Positions 22,925 to 29,194 of a stretch of 33,401 nt of DNA are shown here, one piece after another. The stretch is from the IMG/VR virus record IMGVR_UViG_3300032286_000463, positions 1 to 33,401 of that record. One strand, given 5' to 3'. A model generated the notes under the pieces. It ran no database searches. It was given only the letters and a program-made list of their open reading frames with translations, and was not told the DNA's origin. Positions within the stretch are counted from its first letter, which is position 1. Each line of letters starts with the position of its first letter. The stretch is from a virus. The position numbers and the translations under genes were made by a program.

Positions 22925-23154
22925 TAAATAGTAGTTATACTTATACTATGAAGTGTTCGGTATGCGAGGAACAGTTAGTTCCCATTGTTTATGGATTCCC
23001 CACTTATGAGCAGATAATGTCTGCCAAAGAAGACAAGATTGTCTTAGGCGGATTGCCTAGACCTCTTGCTCCAACTCATTTTTGTATTCCTTGTCAGGAA
23101 GAGTATCGTCTGGATGGGGACACTCACACACCCAAGTTTTCTCATAATAACTAA
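22921..23154 (+). CDS. Small zinc-ribbon protein
   Basis: A 77-residue protein if it starts at ATG 22921 (ATGA overlap); an alternative ATG at 22948 would give 68 residues starting MKCSVCEEQ and lies exactly at +1 of a TATACT box (22936-22941). CSVC and CIPC, 46 residues or so apart, make a zinc ribbon around VPIVYGFPTYEQ and IVLGGLPRPL. Similar short proteins occur in bacteria and phages without known role. Confidence 0.72.
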   Translation: MINSSYTYTMKCSVCEEQLVPIVYGFPTYEQIMSAKEDKIVLGGLPRPLAPTHFCIPCQEEYRLDGDTHTPKFSHNN

Positions 23155-23201
23155 TAATTTTTTTACAGTTCCAGTGATGTCCTGTCATGCAGAAACCACA
23201 C

Positions 23202-23573
23202 TTACGCAAGTTGATGCTCTACTATGTTTGACAATTTAATTAGGTATCCTTTAGATGGGTTTGGCTCAATCTTACATTCAATTGGTCTACCACTTTTTTC
23301 TACAACAGCCTTCAAATCTTCGGTGGTAGTGATAACAACCATATTCTCAAGAACAAATGCATAATGAGTAGCCTTGGATACACTAAGACCAGATGGTTTC
23401 CAAGACTGAGAAGCATTATACCAACACTCAGTTTCTATGTATAGGTTGCCTGTTTCTTTCCAACGTTTATCACGCTTAACCTCTACTGTCTCAATAGAGA
23501 GGATATTGGCTACTGTTGCTTCGCCTTGCTGACCAAACTTTAGGTCAATATCAAAATCACTATTTGCTGGCAT
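23202..23573 (-). CDS. PD-(D/E)XK-like nuclease
   Basis: A 123-residue protein. FDIDLKFGQQGEATVANIL provides an early Asp/Glu, VEVKRDKRWKETGNL the E-x-K core, and YIETECW a following acidic strand; together they look like the PD-(D/E)XK nuclease fold common in phage Holliday junction or restriction-like enzymes. The C-terminal part is strand-rich. It is the last gene of a short minus-strand operon facing the glycan cassette. Function as endonuclease is inferred from motif arrangement. Confidence 0.68.
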   Translation of the reverse strand: MPANSDFDIDLKFGQQGEATVANILSIETVEVKRDKRWKETGNLYIETECWYNASQSWKPSGLSVSKATHYAFVLENMVVITTTEDLKAVVEKSGRPIECKIEPNPSKGYLIKLSNIVEHQLA

Positions 23574-23574
23574 A

Positions 23575-23682
23575 TTAAGCCTTAATTAGTTTACGTTTGA
23601 TTGGGTCAAACTTTAGTGGATGCTTCTTAGAAGCCTTACCGTTTTGTCTGTTGCTGTTTCTTGCACCTTTTGCTTTAGCCAT
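23575..23682 (-). CDS. Very small basic protein
   Basis: A 35-residue ORF, MAKAKGARNSNRQNGKASKK and on to the end, rich in Lys, Arg and Asn. A strong AAGGAGG sits about eight bases before its ATG, and it fits exactly between two genes (TGATG overlap upstream, one base before the next ATG). Possibly nucleic-acid-binding. Confidence 0.65.
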   Translation of the reverse strand: MAKAKGARNSNRQNGKASKKHPLKFDPIKRKLIKA

Positions 23683-23867
23683 CAGATGTCCTCCTTAACC
23701 ATTAGCACACCTGTCATCATAGCAGTAAAAATTGCAGCAGAAGTTTCCAGTATAGCAACAGTGAGTGAATTAAATCCTATTGCACTGAACAGAATAAGCA
23801 ACGGTAGTTGTGAACTAAGCCATAGCAATCCCCATGTAATAATAAATGTTAATCTTTGTCTAGCCAT
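23682..23867 (-). CDS. Small two-helix membrane protein
   Basis: A 61-residue protein starting MARQRLTF at 23867 (AAAGG upstream and TAATG overlap). Two hydrophobic helices near 8-32 and 37-57 are followed by the short end KEDI. No family recognised. Confidence 0.65.
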   Translation of the reverse strand: MARQRLTFIITWGLLWLSSQLPLLILFSAIGFNSLTVAILETSAAIFTAMMTGVLMVKEDI

Positions 23868-24049
23868 TAGAACCAACCTTTTCCTTCTTCATCTAAATCT
23901 TGCAATGTTTTAATTAATTTATCAGTCTTTCTAACACCATATCCCATCTGGATAATGTCAAGACCAGACACCTCTACCTCATCACCATCGTCTAATTTAA
24001 CGACATAGGTGCGGTCAGGGTCAATGATAAATCGTATTTTATGTGGCAT
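23867..24049 (-). CDS. Hypothetical protein
   Basis: A 60-residue protein if started at 24049 (MPHKIRFIIDPDRTYVV); a further in-frame ATG at 24064 lies before the -10 box and is less likely. Strand-rich first half (RTYVVKLDDGDEVEVSG), helical second half. A TGCTACAAT box (24063-24055) ends five bases before the ATG, so the message is probably leaderless or nearly so. Confidence 0.6.
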   Translation of the reverse strand: MPHKIRFIIDPDRTYVVKLDDGDEVEVSGLDIIQMGYGVRKTDKLIKTLQDLDEEGKGWF

Positions 24050-24054
24050 ACTTA

Positions 24055-24063
24055 ATTGTAGCA
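24055..24063 (-). promoter_or_regulatory. Minus-strand extended -10 for the 23202-24049 operon
   Basis: Reads TGCTACAAT on the minus strand and would start transcription at or next to the ATG at 24049. It is divergent to the promoter at 24098-24126. Confidence 0.5.
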
Positions 24064-24094
24064 TAAGTTCGGTCGAAAATAAAGAGGCAAAATA

Positions 24095-24126
24095 CGCTTG
24101 ACAAGCAAGCGATTATCCTGTACAAT
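24095..24126 (+). promoter_or_regulatory. Promoter with operator-like palindrome at the -35
   Basis: TTGACA (24098-24103), 17 bases, TACAAT (24121-24126). An inverted repeat CGCTTG (24095-24100) / CAAGCG (24106-24111) overlaps the -35 box. Confidence 0.72.
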
Positions 24127-24159
24127 TAATGTATAAGGTCCATTAAACGATAGGAACGT

Positions 24160-24660
24160 ATGCAAACCTTTTTACCATTTAAGCAGTTCGATAAGTCTGC
24201 ACAAGCCCTAGATAATAAGAGATTAAATAAGCAAGTATTAGAGTGTTACCAGATTCTTAAGGTGTTGTCTAATGATGACCCACATGCTGCTTGGCGTAAT
24301 CATCCTGCTGTTAAGATGTGGCGTAACCATGAGGGACAGTTATGGCTGTACACTATGGCTATGGTTAAAGAAGCAGATATCCGTGGCATTAAGACTGATA
24401 AGAACGTTAGCAATCTTAATGAACTTAAGGCTGTGGCTGGGGATAGTTGGGGGTATTCAATTACTCCGTGGTCTAAAGACCCTTTCGTAATGTCTAGACT
24501 AACTACTAGCCATAAGGCTAACCTGTATACTAAAGACCCTGTGTATTATTTTGAGTTCTTTAGTGCTTTGGCTACATCTAATCCTTGTTGTCCTGAGCGT
24601 AAAGAACCTTGTAAGTACTACTGGGTTGCACATGACACACAGTTTAAGGTGGCTGCATAA
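24160..24660 (+). CDS. MSMEG_6728-like protein (pyrimidine dimer glycosylase-like family)
   Basis: A 166-residue protein. MQTFLPFKQFDKSAQALDNK, RLNKQVLECYQILKVL, WRNHPAVKMWRNHEGQLWLY and the C-terminal CCPERKEPCKYYW match a small family annotated MSMEG_6728 and sometimes related to pyrimidine dimer DNA glycosylase. A role in DNA repair is suggested by that annotation but not established from sequence. It has its own promoter. The coding strand here is T/G-rich, unlike the A-rich genes to the left. Confidence 0.7.
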   Translation: MQTFLPFKQFDKSAQALDNKRLNKQVLECYQILKVLSNDDPHAAWRNHPAVKMWRNHEGQLWLYTMAMVKEADIRGIKTDKNVSNLNELKAVAGDSWGYSITPWSKDPFVMSRLTTSHKANLYTKDPVYYFEFFSALATSNPCCPERKEPCKYYWVAHDTQFKVAA

Positions 24661-25559
24661 TGAATATTCTTGTTACTGGTGCGGCTGGGTATGTTGGTTC
24701 TCATATTGTTAGGTTGTTGGAAGACACGGAGCATAAGGTAATACTAACTGATTATAGGTTGGACGGTATTGATTTAGCCAATGACTATTTAGATTTAAAA
24801 TCATTGTTTATGAATAATGATATAGATGTTGTTATCCATACTGCCGCTAAAAAGGCGGTAGGTGAATCTGTAGACAATCCAGAGTACTATTATGAACAAA
24901 ACATACAAGGTATGAATAACCTATTGAAAGTTATGAAAGAATATAATGTTAAGAAGATTATTTTTTCATCTTCTGCTGCTGTCTATGGTGTGCAGGGTTC
25001 TGGTATAATTAAAGAAGATAGTGTTTGTGAGCCTATCAATCCTTATGGGGAGACAAAACTTATTAATGAGTGGATGCTATCTAATGGTGCTTCTTGGGGA
25101 TTACAGGCGATTAGTCTGAGATTCTTTAATGTTGCTGGGGCAGGTTGGGAAGACCTAAAAGATACTGGTAATGCTAACTTAATTCCTATTATAGAATCTA
25201 ATTTGGCTAATGGTGTTGCTACAAAGGTTTTTGGCACAGATTATGACACGCCTGATGGTTCTTGTGTTAGGGATTATGTTCATGTTTTAGATGTTGCTAA
25301 TGCACATCTGTTGGCTTTGGATGGCTTTAAAAATGGTCATCAAGTCTTTAATGTGGGTACAGGTAAAGGCTATAGCGTTCTAGAGATATTAAATGCTTTA
25401 AACGCAGATTATGAGGTTGTCCCAAGAAGACTTGGAGACCCATCTAGTTTGTTTGCAGATGTAGGTAAGATTAAGGATACTTTGGGGTGGGAGTCTAAAT
25501 ACACTCTCGAAGATATATTGAACGTAGGAAAGATAAATGAAACTATTAAAGATATTTAA
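24660..25559 (+). CDS. galE: UDP-glucose 4-epimerase
   Basis: A 299-residue SDR epimerase interconverting UDP-Glc/UDP-Gal and possibly the GlcNAc/GalNAc pair. Motifs: TGAAGYVGSH for NAD, HTAAKKAVGESV, SSSAAVYG, Tyr-x3-Lys in NPYGETKLINEW, and RFFNVAGA. It is about 40 residues shorter than E. coli GalE, with trimmed loops but a complete active site. It starts on the previous stop. Donor supply for the GT6, GT25-like and other transferases upstream is the likely purpose. Confidence 0.92.
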   Translation: MNILVTGAAGYVGSHIVRLLEDTEHKVILTDYRLDGIDLANDYLDLKSLFMNNDIDVVIHTAAKKAVGESVDNPEYYYEQNIQGMNNLLKVMKEYNVKKIIFSSSAAVYGVQGSGIIKEDSVCEPINPYGETKLINEWMLSNGASWGLQAISLRFFNVAGAGWEDLKDTGNANLIPIIESNLANGVATKVFGTDYDTPDGSCVRDYVHVLDVANAHLLALDGFKNGHQVFNVGTGKGYSVLEILNALNADYEVVPRRLGDPSSLFADVGKIKDTLGWESKYTLEDILNVGKINETIKDI

Positions 25560-25776
25560 GTGGCGATTACGCCTTGTTCAGCAAGGATATGACCTTGGCT
25601 GGGAGCATGGCTATGAAGCAGGTATGATTGAGCAGAAGAACCAGATTGTGGATAAGGTTGATAAGTTTGTCAAAGATGTTGATTGGCTTAAAGAAGAACC
25701 TTATACTCGTAAAGATATTGTTGAAGCAATCAAGAACCATGAACCAGAGAAGGAGTTAGTGGGATGGGCAGACTAA
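25537..25776 (+). CDS. Small GYxxG-type protein, paralogue 2
   Basis: A 79-residue protein overlapping the end of galE by 23 bases. YDLGWEHGYEAGMIEQKNQI has the same aromatic-Gly spacing as the 12447 product. The remainder is charged and helical. Function unknown. Confidence 0.65.
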   Translation: MKLLKIFKWRLRLVQQGYDLGWEHGYEAGMIEQKNQIVDKVDKFVKDVDWLKEEPYTRKDIVEAIKNHEPEKELVGWAD

Positions 25777-26018
25777 AAGATATAGATTCAGAGATGCATG
25801 AGTTACCTGATTCAGTTAAAGAGACTCAGGAACAATTGGATAGCACTAAGAAGATGAGGGCATTTGTTATTGGCTTTGAGATAGGTCAGGAAGCAGAGAG
25901 AGACCATATCGTTAAACTGTTAAGCAGGATAGCAGATGAGTATCTTGAAGACAAGATGCTACTTGCCTCATCAATTATTCATAACGCTATTGCTTCTATC
26001 AAAAATTCGGGGGAATAA
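25764..26018 (+). CDS. Small GFxxG-type protein, paralogue 3
   Basis: An 84-residue helical protein. FVIGFEIGQEAERDHIVKLL continues the Gly/aromatic helical pattern of the preceding gene, which it overlaps by 13 bases. The C-terminus DKMLLASSIIHNAIASIKN resembles in position the end of the 12447 product. Function unknown. Confidence 0.62.
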   Translation: MGRLKDIDSEMHELPDSVKETQEQLDSTKKMRAFVIGFEIGQEAERDHIVKLLSRIADEYLEDKMLLASSIIHNAIASIKNSGE

Positions 26019-26040
26019 AAGAAGCCTTCATAATCCCTAG

Positions 26041-26046
26041 TATAAA
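26041..26046 (+). promoter_or_regulatory. Candidate -10 box before the 26072 gene
   Basis: TATAAA within ATCCCTAGTATAAAATACA, a sequence closely repeated at 26708-26729 in the origin region. No clear -35. Confidence 0.4.
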
Positions 26047-26071
26047 ATACACCTAGTAGAAAGAATAACCT

Positions 26072-26293
26072 ATGAAAAGAATACACACCTATAGACATCA
26101 AGTACTTGGTAAAGGACCTATCAGACAATCTCCTATCAAGATAAGAATATGGTTTTGGGGATTTGCTTTAGGCTATCTCACAAACAAACACATGGGTGGA
26201 TTAGTCTTGACAGCCAAGAAAACACCACATCCAACAAGACCAATTGCTGATAGTTATACACAGAAATACCCTCGAAAAACACATAAAAAATAA
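26072..26293 (+). CDS. Small basic protein
   Basis: A 73-residue protein rich in Lys, Arg, His and Pro with one short hydrophobic segment (IWFWGFALGYL, about 26-36). A weak AGAAAG ribosome binding site. No family recognised. It is the last plus-strand gene before the origin-like interval. Confidence 0.5.
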   Translation: MKRIHTYRHQVLGKGPIRQSPIKIRIWFWGFALGYLTNKHMGGLVLTAKKTPHPTRPIADSYTQKYPRKTHKK

Positions 26294-26319
26294 AGTTATT
26301 GGCTACGCCATAGTTGATT

Positions 26320-26360
26320 TTATCAACATATCCACAGGGTTATACACATAGTTATCCACA
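26320..26360 (+). promoter_or_regulatory. DnaA-box cluster
   Basis: Four same-orientation nonamers near the TTATCCACA consensus: TTATCAACA (26320), ATATCCACA (26328), TTATACACA (26340) and a perfect TTATCCACA (26352). The last three start 12 bases apart. Confidence 0.75.
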
Positions 26361-26589
26361 GATAAATCTTACTGTATATCTTTGATAGCATAGTGGAGGG
26401 AAATGGAGAGATGTGGTATGGGTAATTGTACATCATATATCTTAAACTTAATAAACATCCACAAATCCCCTAGCCCCATATCCCCAAATACCCCTATCAT
26501 ATTTATGCCAATTTGTCAAGTGTTTTTATCAAATTGTTATAAAAAACATATCAAATATTAAATAAATAGATATAAAAATATCATATTTT

Positions 26590-26615
26590 GGGGAAAATAA
26601 ATAGCCCTTCGTAAT
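26590..26615 (+). repeat. Bipartite GGGGAAA-N11-TTCGTAAT motif, copy 1
   Basis: GGGGAAA 26590-26596 and TTCGTAAT 26608-26615. It lies just downstream of the minus promoter at 26630-26635. Confidence 0.75.
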
Positions 26616-26629
26616 GTCCTGTGTTATAT

Positions 26630-26635
26630 ATTATA
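26630..26635 (-). promoter_or_regulatory. Minus-strand -10 box in the origin region
   Basis: TATAAT on the minus strand, preceded by TATCCCTAG and an ATGTCTCTG element resembling the ATGTCAGnGGT promoters. It would transcribe leftward across the AT-rich stretch; no gene is there. Confidence 0.45.
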
Positions 26636-26737
26636 CTAGGGATATCAGAGACATTCTCCTCTACCCTGGCTCTGCCAGCCCCTTCGGGGTATATAAAAGA
26701 TAAGCCTTATCCCTAGTATAGTAAATACATATACCTC

Positions 26738-26766
26738 TTGACAAATAGGGGAAAGTATGCTATGTT
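26738..26766 (+). promoter_or_regulatory. Plus-strand promoter in the origin region
   Basis: TTGACA (26738-26743), 17 bases, TGC-TATGTT (-10 at 26761-26766). It reads through the iterons into a minus-strand gene, so any product is non-coding. Confidence 0.55.
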
Positions 26767-26772
26767 CGTAAT
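26748..26772 (+). repeat. Bipartite GGGGAAA-N10-TTCGTAAT motif, copy 2
   Basis: GGGGAAA 26748-26754 and TTCGTAAT 26765-26772. It brackets the -10 of the plus promoter. Confidence 0.75.
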
Positions 26773-26796
26773 GTCTGTTTATTCTAATTTGTATAA

Positions 26797-26866
26797 TGTA
26801 ACCTAAAAGTTACAAAACAAAATGTAACCTAAAAGTTACAAAACAAAATGTAACCTAAAAGTTACA
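26797..26866. repeat. Three palindromic iterons, 26-bp period
   Basis: TGTAACCTAAAAGTTACA at 26797-26814, 26823-26840 and 26849-26866, all identical, separated by AAACAAAA. Each is an inverted repeat TGTAAC/GTTACA with a six-base centre. Confidence 0.92.
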
Positions 26867-26872
26867 TATTTT

Positions 26873-26898
26873 GGGGAAAAATATTATACCATCGTAAT
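26873..26898 (+). repeat. Bipartite GGGGAAA-N11-ATCGTAAT motif, copy 3
   Basis: GGGGAAA 26873-26879 and ATCGTAAT 26891-26898. It encloses the -10 of the perfect minus promoter. Confidence 0.7.
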
Positions 26899-26911
26899 AC
26901 CTTTTTGTCAA
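26883..26911 (-). promoter_or_regulatory. Perfect-consensus leftward promoter
   Basis: On the minus strand TTGACA (26911-26906), 17 bases, TATAAT (26888-26883), with TGG completing an extended -10. Transcription from about 26876 passes through the three iterons toward the DnaA boxes with no coding gene. Confidence 0.85.
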
Positions 26912-26955
26912 TAGTTGGATTATAACAATTTGGTAACTTTGGTCGGCACAAGATA

Positions 26956-26975
26956 GCCCCCATGTCAATAGGGGC
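26956..26975 (-). terminator. Hairpin after the 26982 gene
   Basis: GCCCC (26956-26960) / GGGGC (26971-26975). The following minus-strand sequence is only moderately T-rich, so termination may be weak. GGTCGGCACA (26941-26950) follows it. Confidence 0.5.
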
Positions 26976-26981
26976 ATCCTG

Positions 26982-27251
26982 TTATTCTTCTTCTGGTAAG
27001 TCTAGTAAAGCATTTAGACTATCAAAGCCAGTGTCTTCCTGCTCTAGCCCAGATAGCAATAAAGCAAATGTTTCTTCAATAAACTTATTTGTGTTCTCAT
27101 TTGCTACAACAATCTCGTTGTCTAAGGCATAAGCCAAAGGCAATCCTAAATCGTTGTATTCAAAAAAGTCTGCGAATGTTTCGTCATTGCTGTATGTAAT
27201 CCATAGGTCAGCAAGTATCTCTACTTTTTTACTGAATGTTGTTTCTGCCAT
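26982..27251 (-). CDS. Acidic hypothetical protein
   Basis: An 89-residue helical, acidic protein starting MAETTFSKKVEILADLW. The start at 27251 has an AGAAAGAGAAAAG leader and lies below the ATGTCAG-type promoter at 27301-27323; the longer in-frame ORF to 27323 is rejected because it would begin at that promoter. No domain recognised. Confidence 0.65.
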   Translation of the reverse strand: MAETTFSKKVEILADLWITYSNDETFADFFEYNDLGLPLAYALDNEIVVANENTNKFIEETFALLLSGLEQEDTGFDSLNALLDLPEEE

Positions 27252-27432
27252 TTTGCTTTTCTCTTTCTTCTTCTGCTGTTTCACTGATGATTGTAAATCT
27301 ATTATACAAGACACCCCTGACATTGTAGGCTATGTAATACCCCACCATTTCTAAATCTAGTGTGATGTCTGCTAATTTATCTAGGATTATCTTTGCTAAC
27401 TTTTCTTCTTTCGTGATTATTCGTCTACGCAT
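27229..27432 (-). CDS. Hypothetical helical protein
   Basis: A 67-residue protein starting MRRRIITKEEKLAKIILDKL. Helical with a charged Glu-rich end (SETAEEEREKQ). Its own terminator-adjacent promoter (TGGTATAAT, 27465-27457) and an AGAGAAATA leader support it. Its 3' part contains the promoter for the next gene and overlaps that gene by 23 bases. Confidence 0.55.
   Translation of the reverse strand: MRRRIITKEEKLAKIILDKLADITLDLEMVGYYIAYNVRGVLYNRFTIISETAEEEREKQNGRNNIQ
27301..27323 (-). promoter_or_regulatory. ATGTCAG-class promoter
   Basis: Minus strand ATGTCAG (27323-27317), ten bases, TATAAT (27306-27301). Same layout as 30354-30376 and 33253-33275. No TTGACA-like -35. Confidence 0.7.
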
Positions 27433-27456
27433 TATTTCTCTATTCTCTTATGCTCT

Positions 27457-27465
27457 ATTATACCA
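27457..27465 (-). promoter_or_regulatory. Extended -10 promoter
   Basis: TGGTATAAT on the minus strand, immediately after the terminator at 27474-27509; leads to the gene starting at 27432. Confidence 0.65.
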
Positions 27466-27473
27466 AAAATTGT

Positions 27474-27509
27474 GGGGAAGCACAAGTAGCAATTTACCTA
27501 TGCTTCCCC
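27474..27509 (-). terminator. Rho-independent terminator
   Basis: GGGGAAGC (27474-27481) / GCTTCCCC (27502-27509), a perfect 8-bp stem, followed on the minus strand by ACAATTTTT. Confidence 0.78.
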
Positions 27510-27529
27510 TGGTTGACCAGACACAGAAA

Positions 27530-27557
27530 CCCCTAACTGCTCTAGTCGTTAGTAGGG
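27530..27557 (-). terminator. Weak hairpin after the 27565 gene
   Basis: CCCCTAAC (27530-27537) pairs imperfectly with GTTAGTAGGG (27548-27557). On the minus strand it is followed by GTTTCTG. Together with the next hairpin it separates two transcription units. Confidence 0.4.
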
Positions 27558-27564
27558 AGTGTTC

Positions 27565-27942
27565 TCAACCCACTAAGTTATGTAAGTCACTAATAGTCTT
27601 AACATTGTGTAGGCTATCTTGTGATTCGATGTTTATGCTGTAAGGGTCAGGTAGGTCGTTCAGCCAGTCGTTGATGTCCTTGCTAATCTCCAGAGCGTAT
27701 AGTTCGTCCCTAAAGTCCCACCAGTCCATACCGTATTCTAGTTCCTTACGATGCTCACGAATCATTGCAGTCTCCACTACCCCACATTCATACAGGATGC
27801 CTGTGTATACCTTGACTACATTGTCTTCATCTAATACATATATAGCAGGATTAAGAGTGATTGTATCTGACCACTGATTGATGCCATGCTCATCATGTCC
27901 TAAATCTCTAAACCAAACATTTATATCCCAATACTTTGTCAT
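27565..27942 (-). CDS. Hypothetical protein
   Basis: A 125-residue acidic protein. The first 70 residues alternate strands (YWDINVWFRDLG, NPAIYVLDEDNVVKVYTGI), followed by helices. No family recognised. It is the last gene of a chain of four overlapping minus-strand genes. Confidence 0.65.
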   Translation of the reverse strand: MTKYWDINVWFRDLGHDEHGINQWSDTITLNPAIYVLDEDNVVKVYTGILYECGVVETAMIREHRKELEYGMDWWDFRDELYALEISKDINDWLNDLPDPYSINIESQDSLHNVKTISDLHNLVG

Positions 27943-28097
27943 ACTATTCGTTGCTCCAGTTCTTCTAGTGTAGGTCCCTTGAATCTATCAGTATACCGCA
28001 TCTGCTTCGAAATGTCAAGCACATACTCAATAGCAGACTGCCATCCAGTTTCCCATGCTTTTTCTAATAGTTCATCTATGTTAGTATTATCTTCCAT
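27939..28097 (-). CDS. Small helical protein
   Basis: A 52-residue protein starting MEDNTNIDELLEKAWETGWQ at 28097, on the stop of the gene above (TAATG). The longer in-frame start inside that gene is rejected. The sequence AWETGWQSAIEYVLDI is reminiscent of the Gly/aromatic helices of the small paralogues at 12447 and 25537. Confidence 0.6.
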   Translation of the reverse strand: MEDNTNIDELLEKAWETGWQSAIEYVLDISKQMRYTDRFKGPTLEELEQRIV

Positions 28098-28459
28098 TAG
28101 TCCATGCTCCATTCTGTATATACACCATCGCCACCACATTCAGGGCAGTCGGGGTTACCTTCGCCTTCGTCATCCATACATTCGCACTCAACGAACTTGC
28201 ACACAGTTACGAAAGGGTCTTCGTCATCTGTCCACGGTATCTCAGTGATGTAGTATTGAATACGATTAGCCAGATGATATCCAGCCACAATGTAAACACC
28301 TTCGTCACCATCTAACTCAGTCCATACGGTAGAGTGTGGCTGTAAACAAACATAGTCTAGTTCTTCACCATAGGTCTCAAAGGCATAGCCATCGTTAGTT
28401 ATCTTGTTCTTGATAGGTCTATACTTTGTACGCCATTCGCTTTCAGTTATCTCATTCAT
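28097..28459 (-). CDS. Conserved phage protein with C-terminal zinc ribbon
   Basis: A 120-residue protein. The body contains FETYGEELDYV, STVWTELDGDEGVYIVAGYH and ANRIQYYITE, a pattern seen in phage proteins of unknown function. The end has Cys-rich ECECMDDEGEGNPDCPECGG, a zinc-ribbon-like segment. It overlaps both neighbours. Confidence 0.7.
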   Translation of the reverse strand: MNEITESEWRTKYRPIKNKITNDGYAFETYGEELDYVCLQPHSTVWTELDGDEGVYIVAGYHLANRIQYYITEIPWTDDEDPFVTVCKFVECECMDDEGEGNPDCPECGGDGVYTEWSMD

Positions 28460-28601
28460 CGTCTACCACCGTTGCTAGTAGAAGTTGGTTTATATAACTA
28501 TACACATCATCTGCCATAGGGTGTGGTATGTTGCCAACCATATCCATAATCTCATAGAGTTCATCTACAAGGCTTTCAGGTTTTGCTAGTATTTTTATCA
28601 T
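28452..28601 (-). CDS. Small hypothetical protein
   Basis: A 49-residue ORF starting MIKILAKPESLVDELYEIMD at 28601, with AGAGAAAG upstream in the leader type shared by this arm. It overlaps the next gene by eight bases (ATGAATGA). Mostly helical, acidic. Function unknown. Confidence 0.6.
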   Translation of the reverse strand: MIKILAKPESLVDELYEIMDMVGNIPHPMADDVYSYINQLLLATVVDDE

Positions 28602-28615
28602 AGGGTTTCTTTCTC

Positions 28616-29164
28616 TTAGAAGTGGAAATCTACTGGTACTAAACAGTATACACTACGATACTGCTTGTTGTCAATACCCAGTTTTTTTCTTAGGTAGGAA
28701 GTCTTTACTGTGCAGTCGCTAGTGTCAAAGAACCCACTGTCGTAGTTCCAGTAGCCACGCATAATCTTCAATGCACTTGACAGGCTAGGAATGTTAGATT
28801 CGTAAATCTCACCAAAATCAAGGGTATCTCCATTAGAATACTTAGTCATAATGGTATTGATAGTAGGGAAGTCAAACTCAGCAAAGTATTTGTTGAACTC
28901 ATCTAACTGTTGCTTATCTACATTATCTAATGCTTCTAAGAATGAACAGGCATTGTCATCATTGTAGATAAGGACAGGAACATCTTCCCACCTGCCACCA
29001 ACTGCATGCCAGTCAGACCAGCCACCAATGAAGCCATTGCCATCTGATTCGTGAAGCAGCCATTCACCTACTTCTTCCTTTGCTATGGCTGTAATTTCTT
29101 CGTCTGTATATTCTTCATCTAATTCAAGTTCTAATTCTGTTGCTAGGTATTGCATAGTATGCAT
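28616..29164 (-). CDS. Phage protein with DWHAVGGRW motif
   Basis: A 182-residue acidic protein. The centre SDWHAVGGRWEDV matches a Gly-Gly-Arg-Trp motif recurring in uncharacterised phage proteins; the C-terminal half contains MRGYWNYDSGFF and YRSVYCLVPVDFHF. The start has AGAGAAAGAG and its own promoter (29195-29223). It has been described in other phages only as hypothetical, as far as I know. Confidence 0.7.
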   Translation of the reverse strand: MHTMQYLATELELELDEEYTDEEITAIAKEEVGEWLLHESDGNGFIGGWSDWHAVGGRWEDVPVLIYNDDNACSFLEALDNVDKQQLDEFNKYFAEFDFPTINTIMTKYSNGDTLDFGEIYESNIPSLSSALKIMRGYWNYDSGFFDTSDCTVKTSYLRKKLGIDNKQYRSVYCLVPVDFHF

Positions 29165-29194
29165 GGGTTTACTCTTTCTCTAGGTTATATATCT

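Larger units (their letters stand above)
26294..26981. other. Gene-free origin-like control region
   Basis: No credible gene in 688 bases. From left to right it holds a cluster of DnaA-box-like sites (26320-26360), an AT-rich stretch (about 26500-26590), a minus promoter (26630-26635), a structured segment CTGGC-TCT-GCCAG next to CCC-C(TTCG)G-GG (26666-26689), a plus promoter (26738-26766), three palindromic iterons (26797-26866), a perfect minus promoter (26883-26911), three copies of the GGGGAAA/TTCGTAAT motif, and a hairpin before the 26982 gene. The combination is typical of a replication origin; this is inference. Confidence 0.65.

Noticed and set aside
24484-24491. TTCGTAAT as another bipartite repeat
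   Set aside because: It lies inside the 24160 gene with no GGGGAAA at the right distance; a coding coincidence.
26590-26615. GGGGAAA-N-TTCGTAAT as an ECF sigma promoter
   Set aside because: The spacing between GGAA and CGT is about 13-14, shorter than the 16-17 usual for ECF promoters, and the copies do not point at genes in that direction.
26797-26866. Repeat array as a CRISPR
   Set aside because: Only three units, and the 8-base intervals between them are identical, so there are no spacers; these are iteron-like sites.
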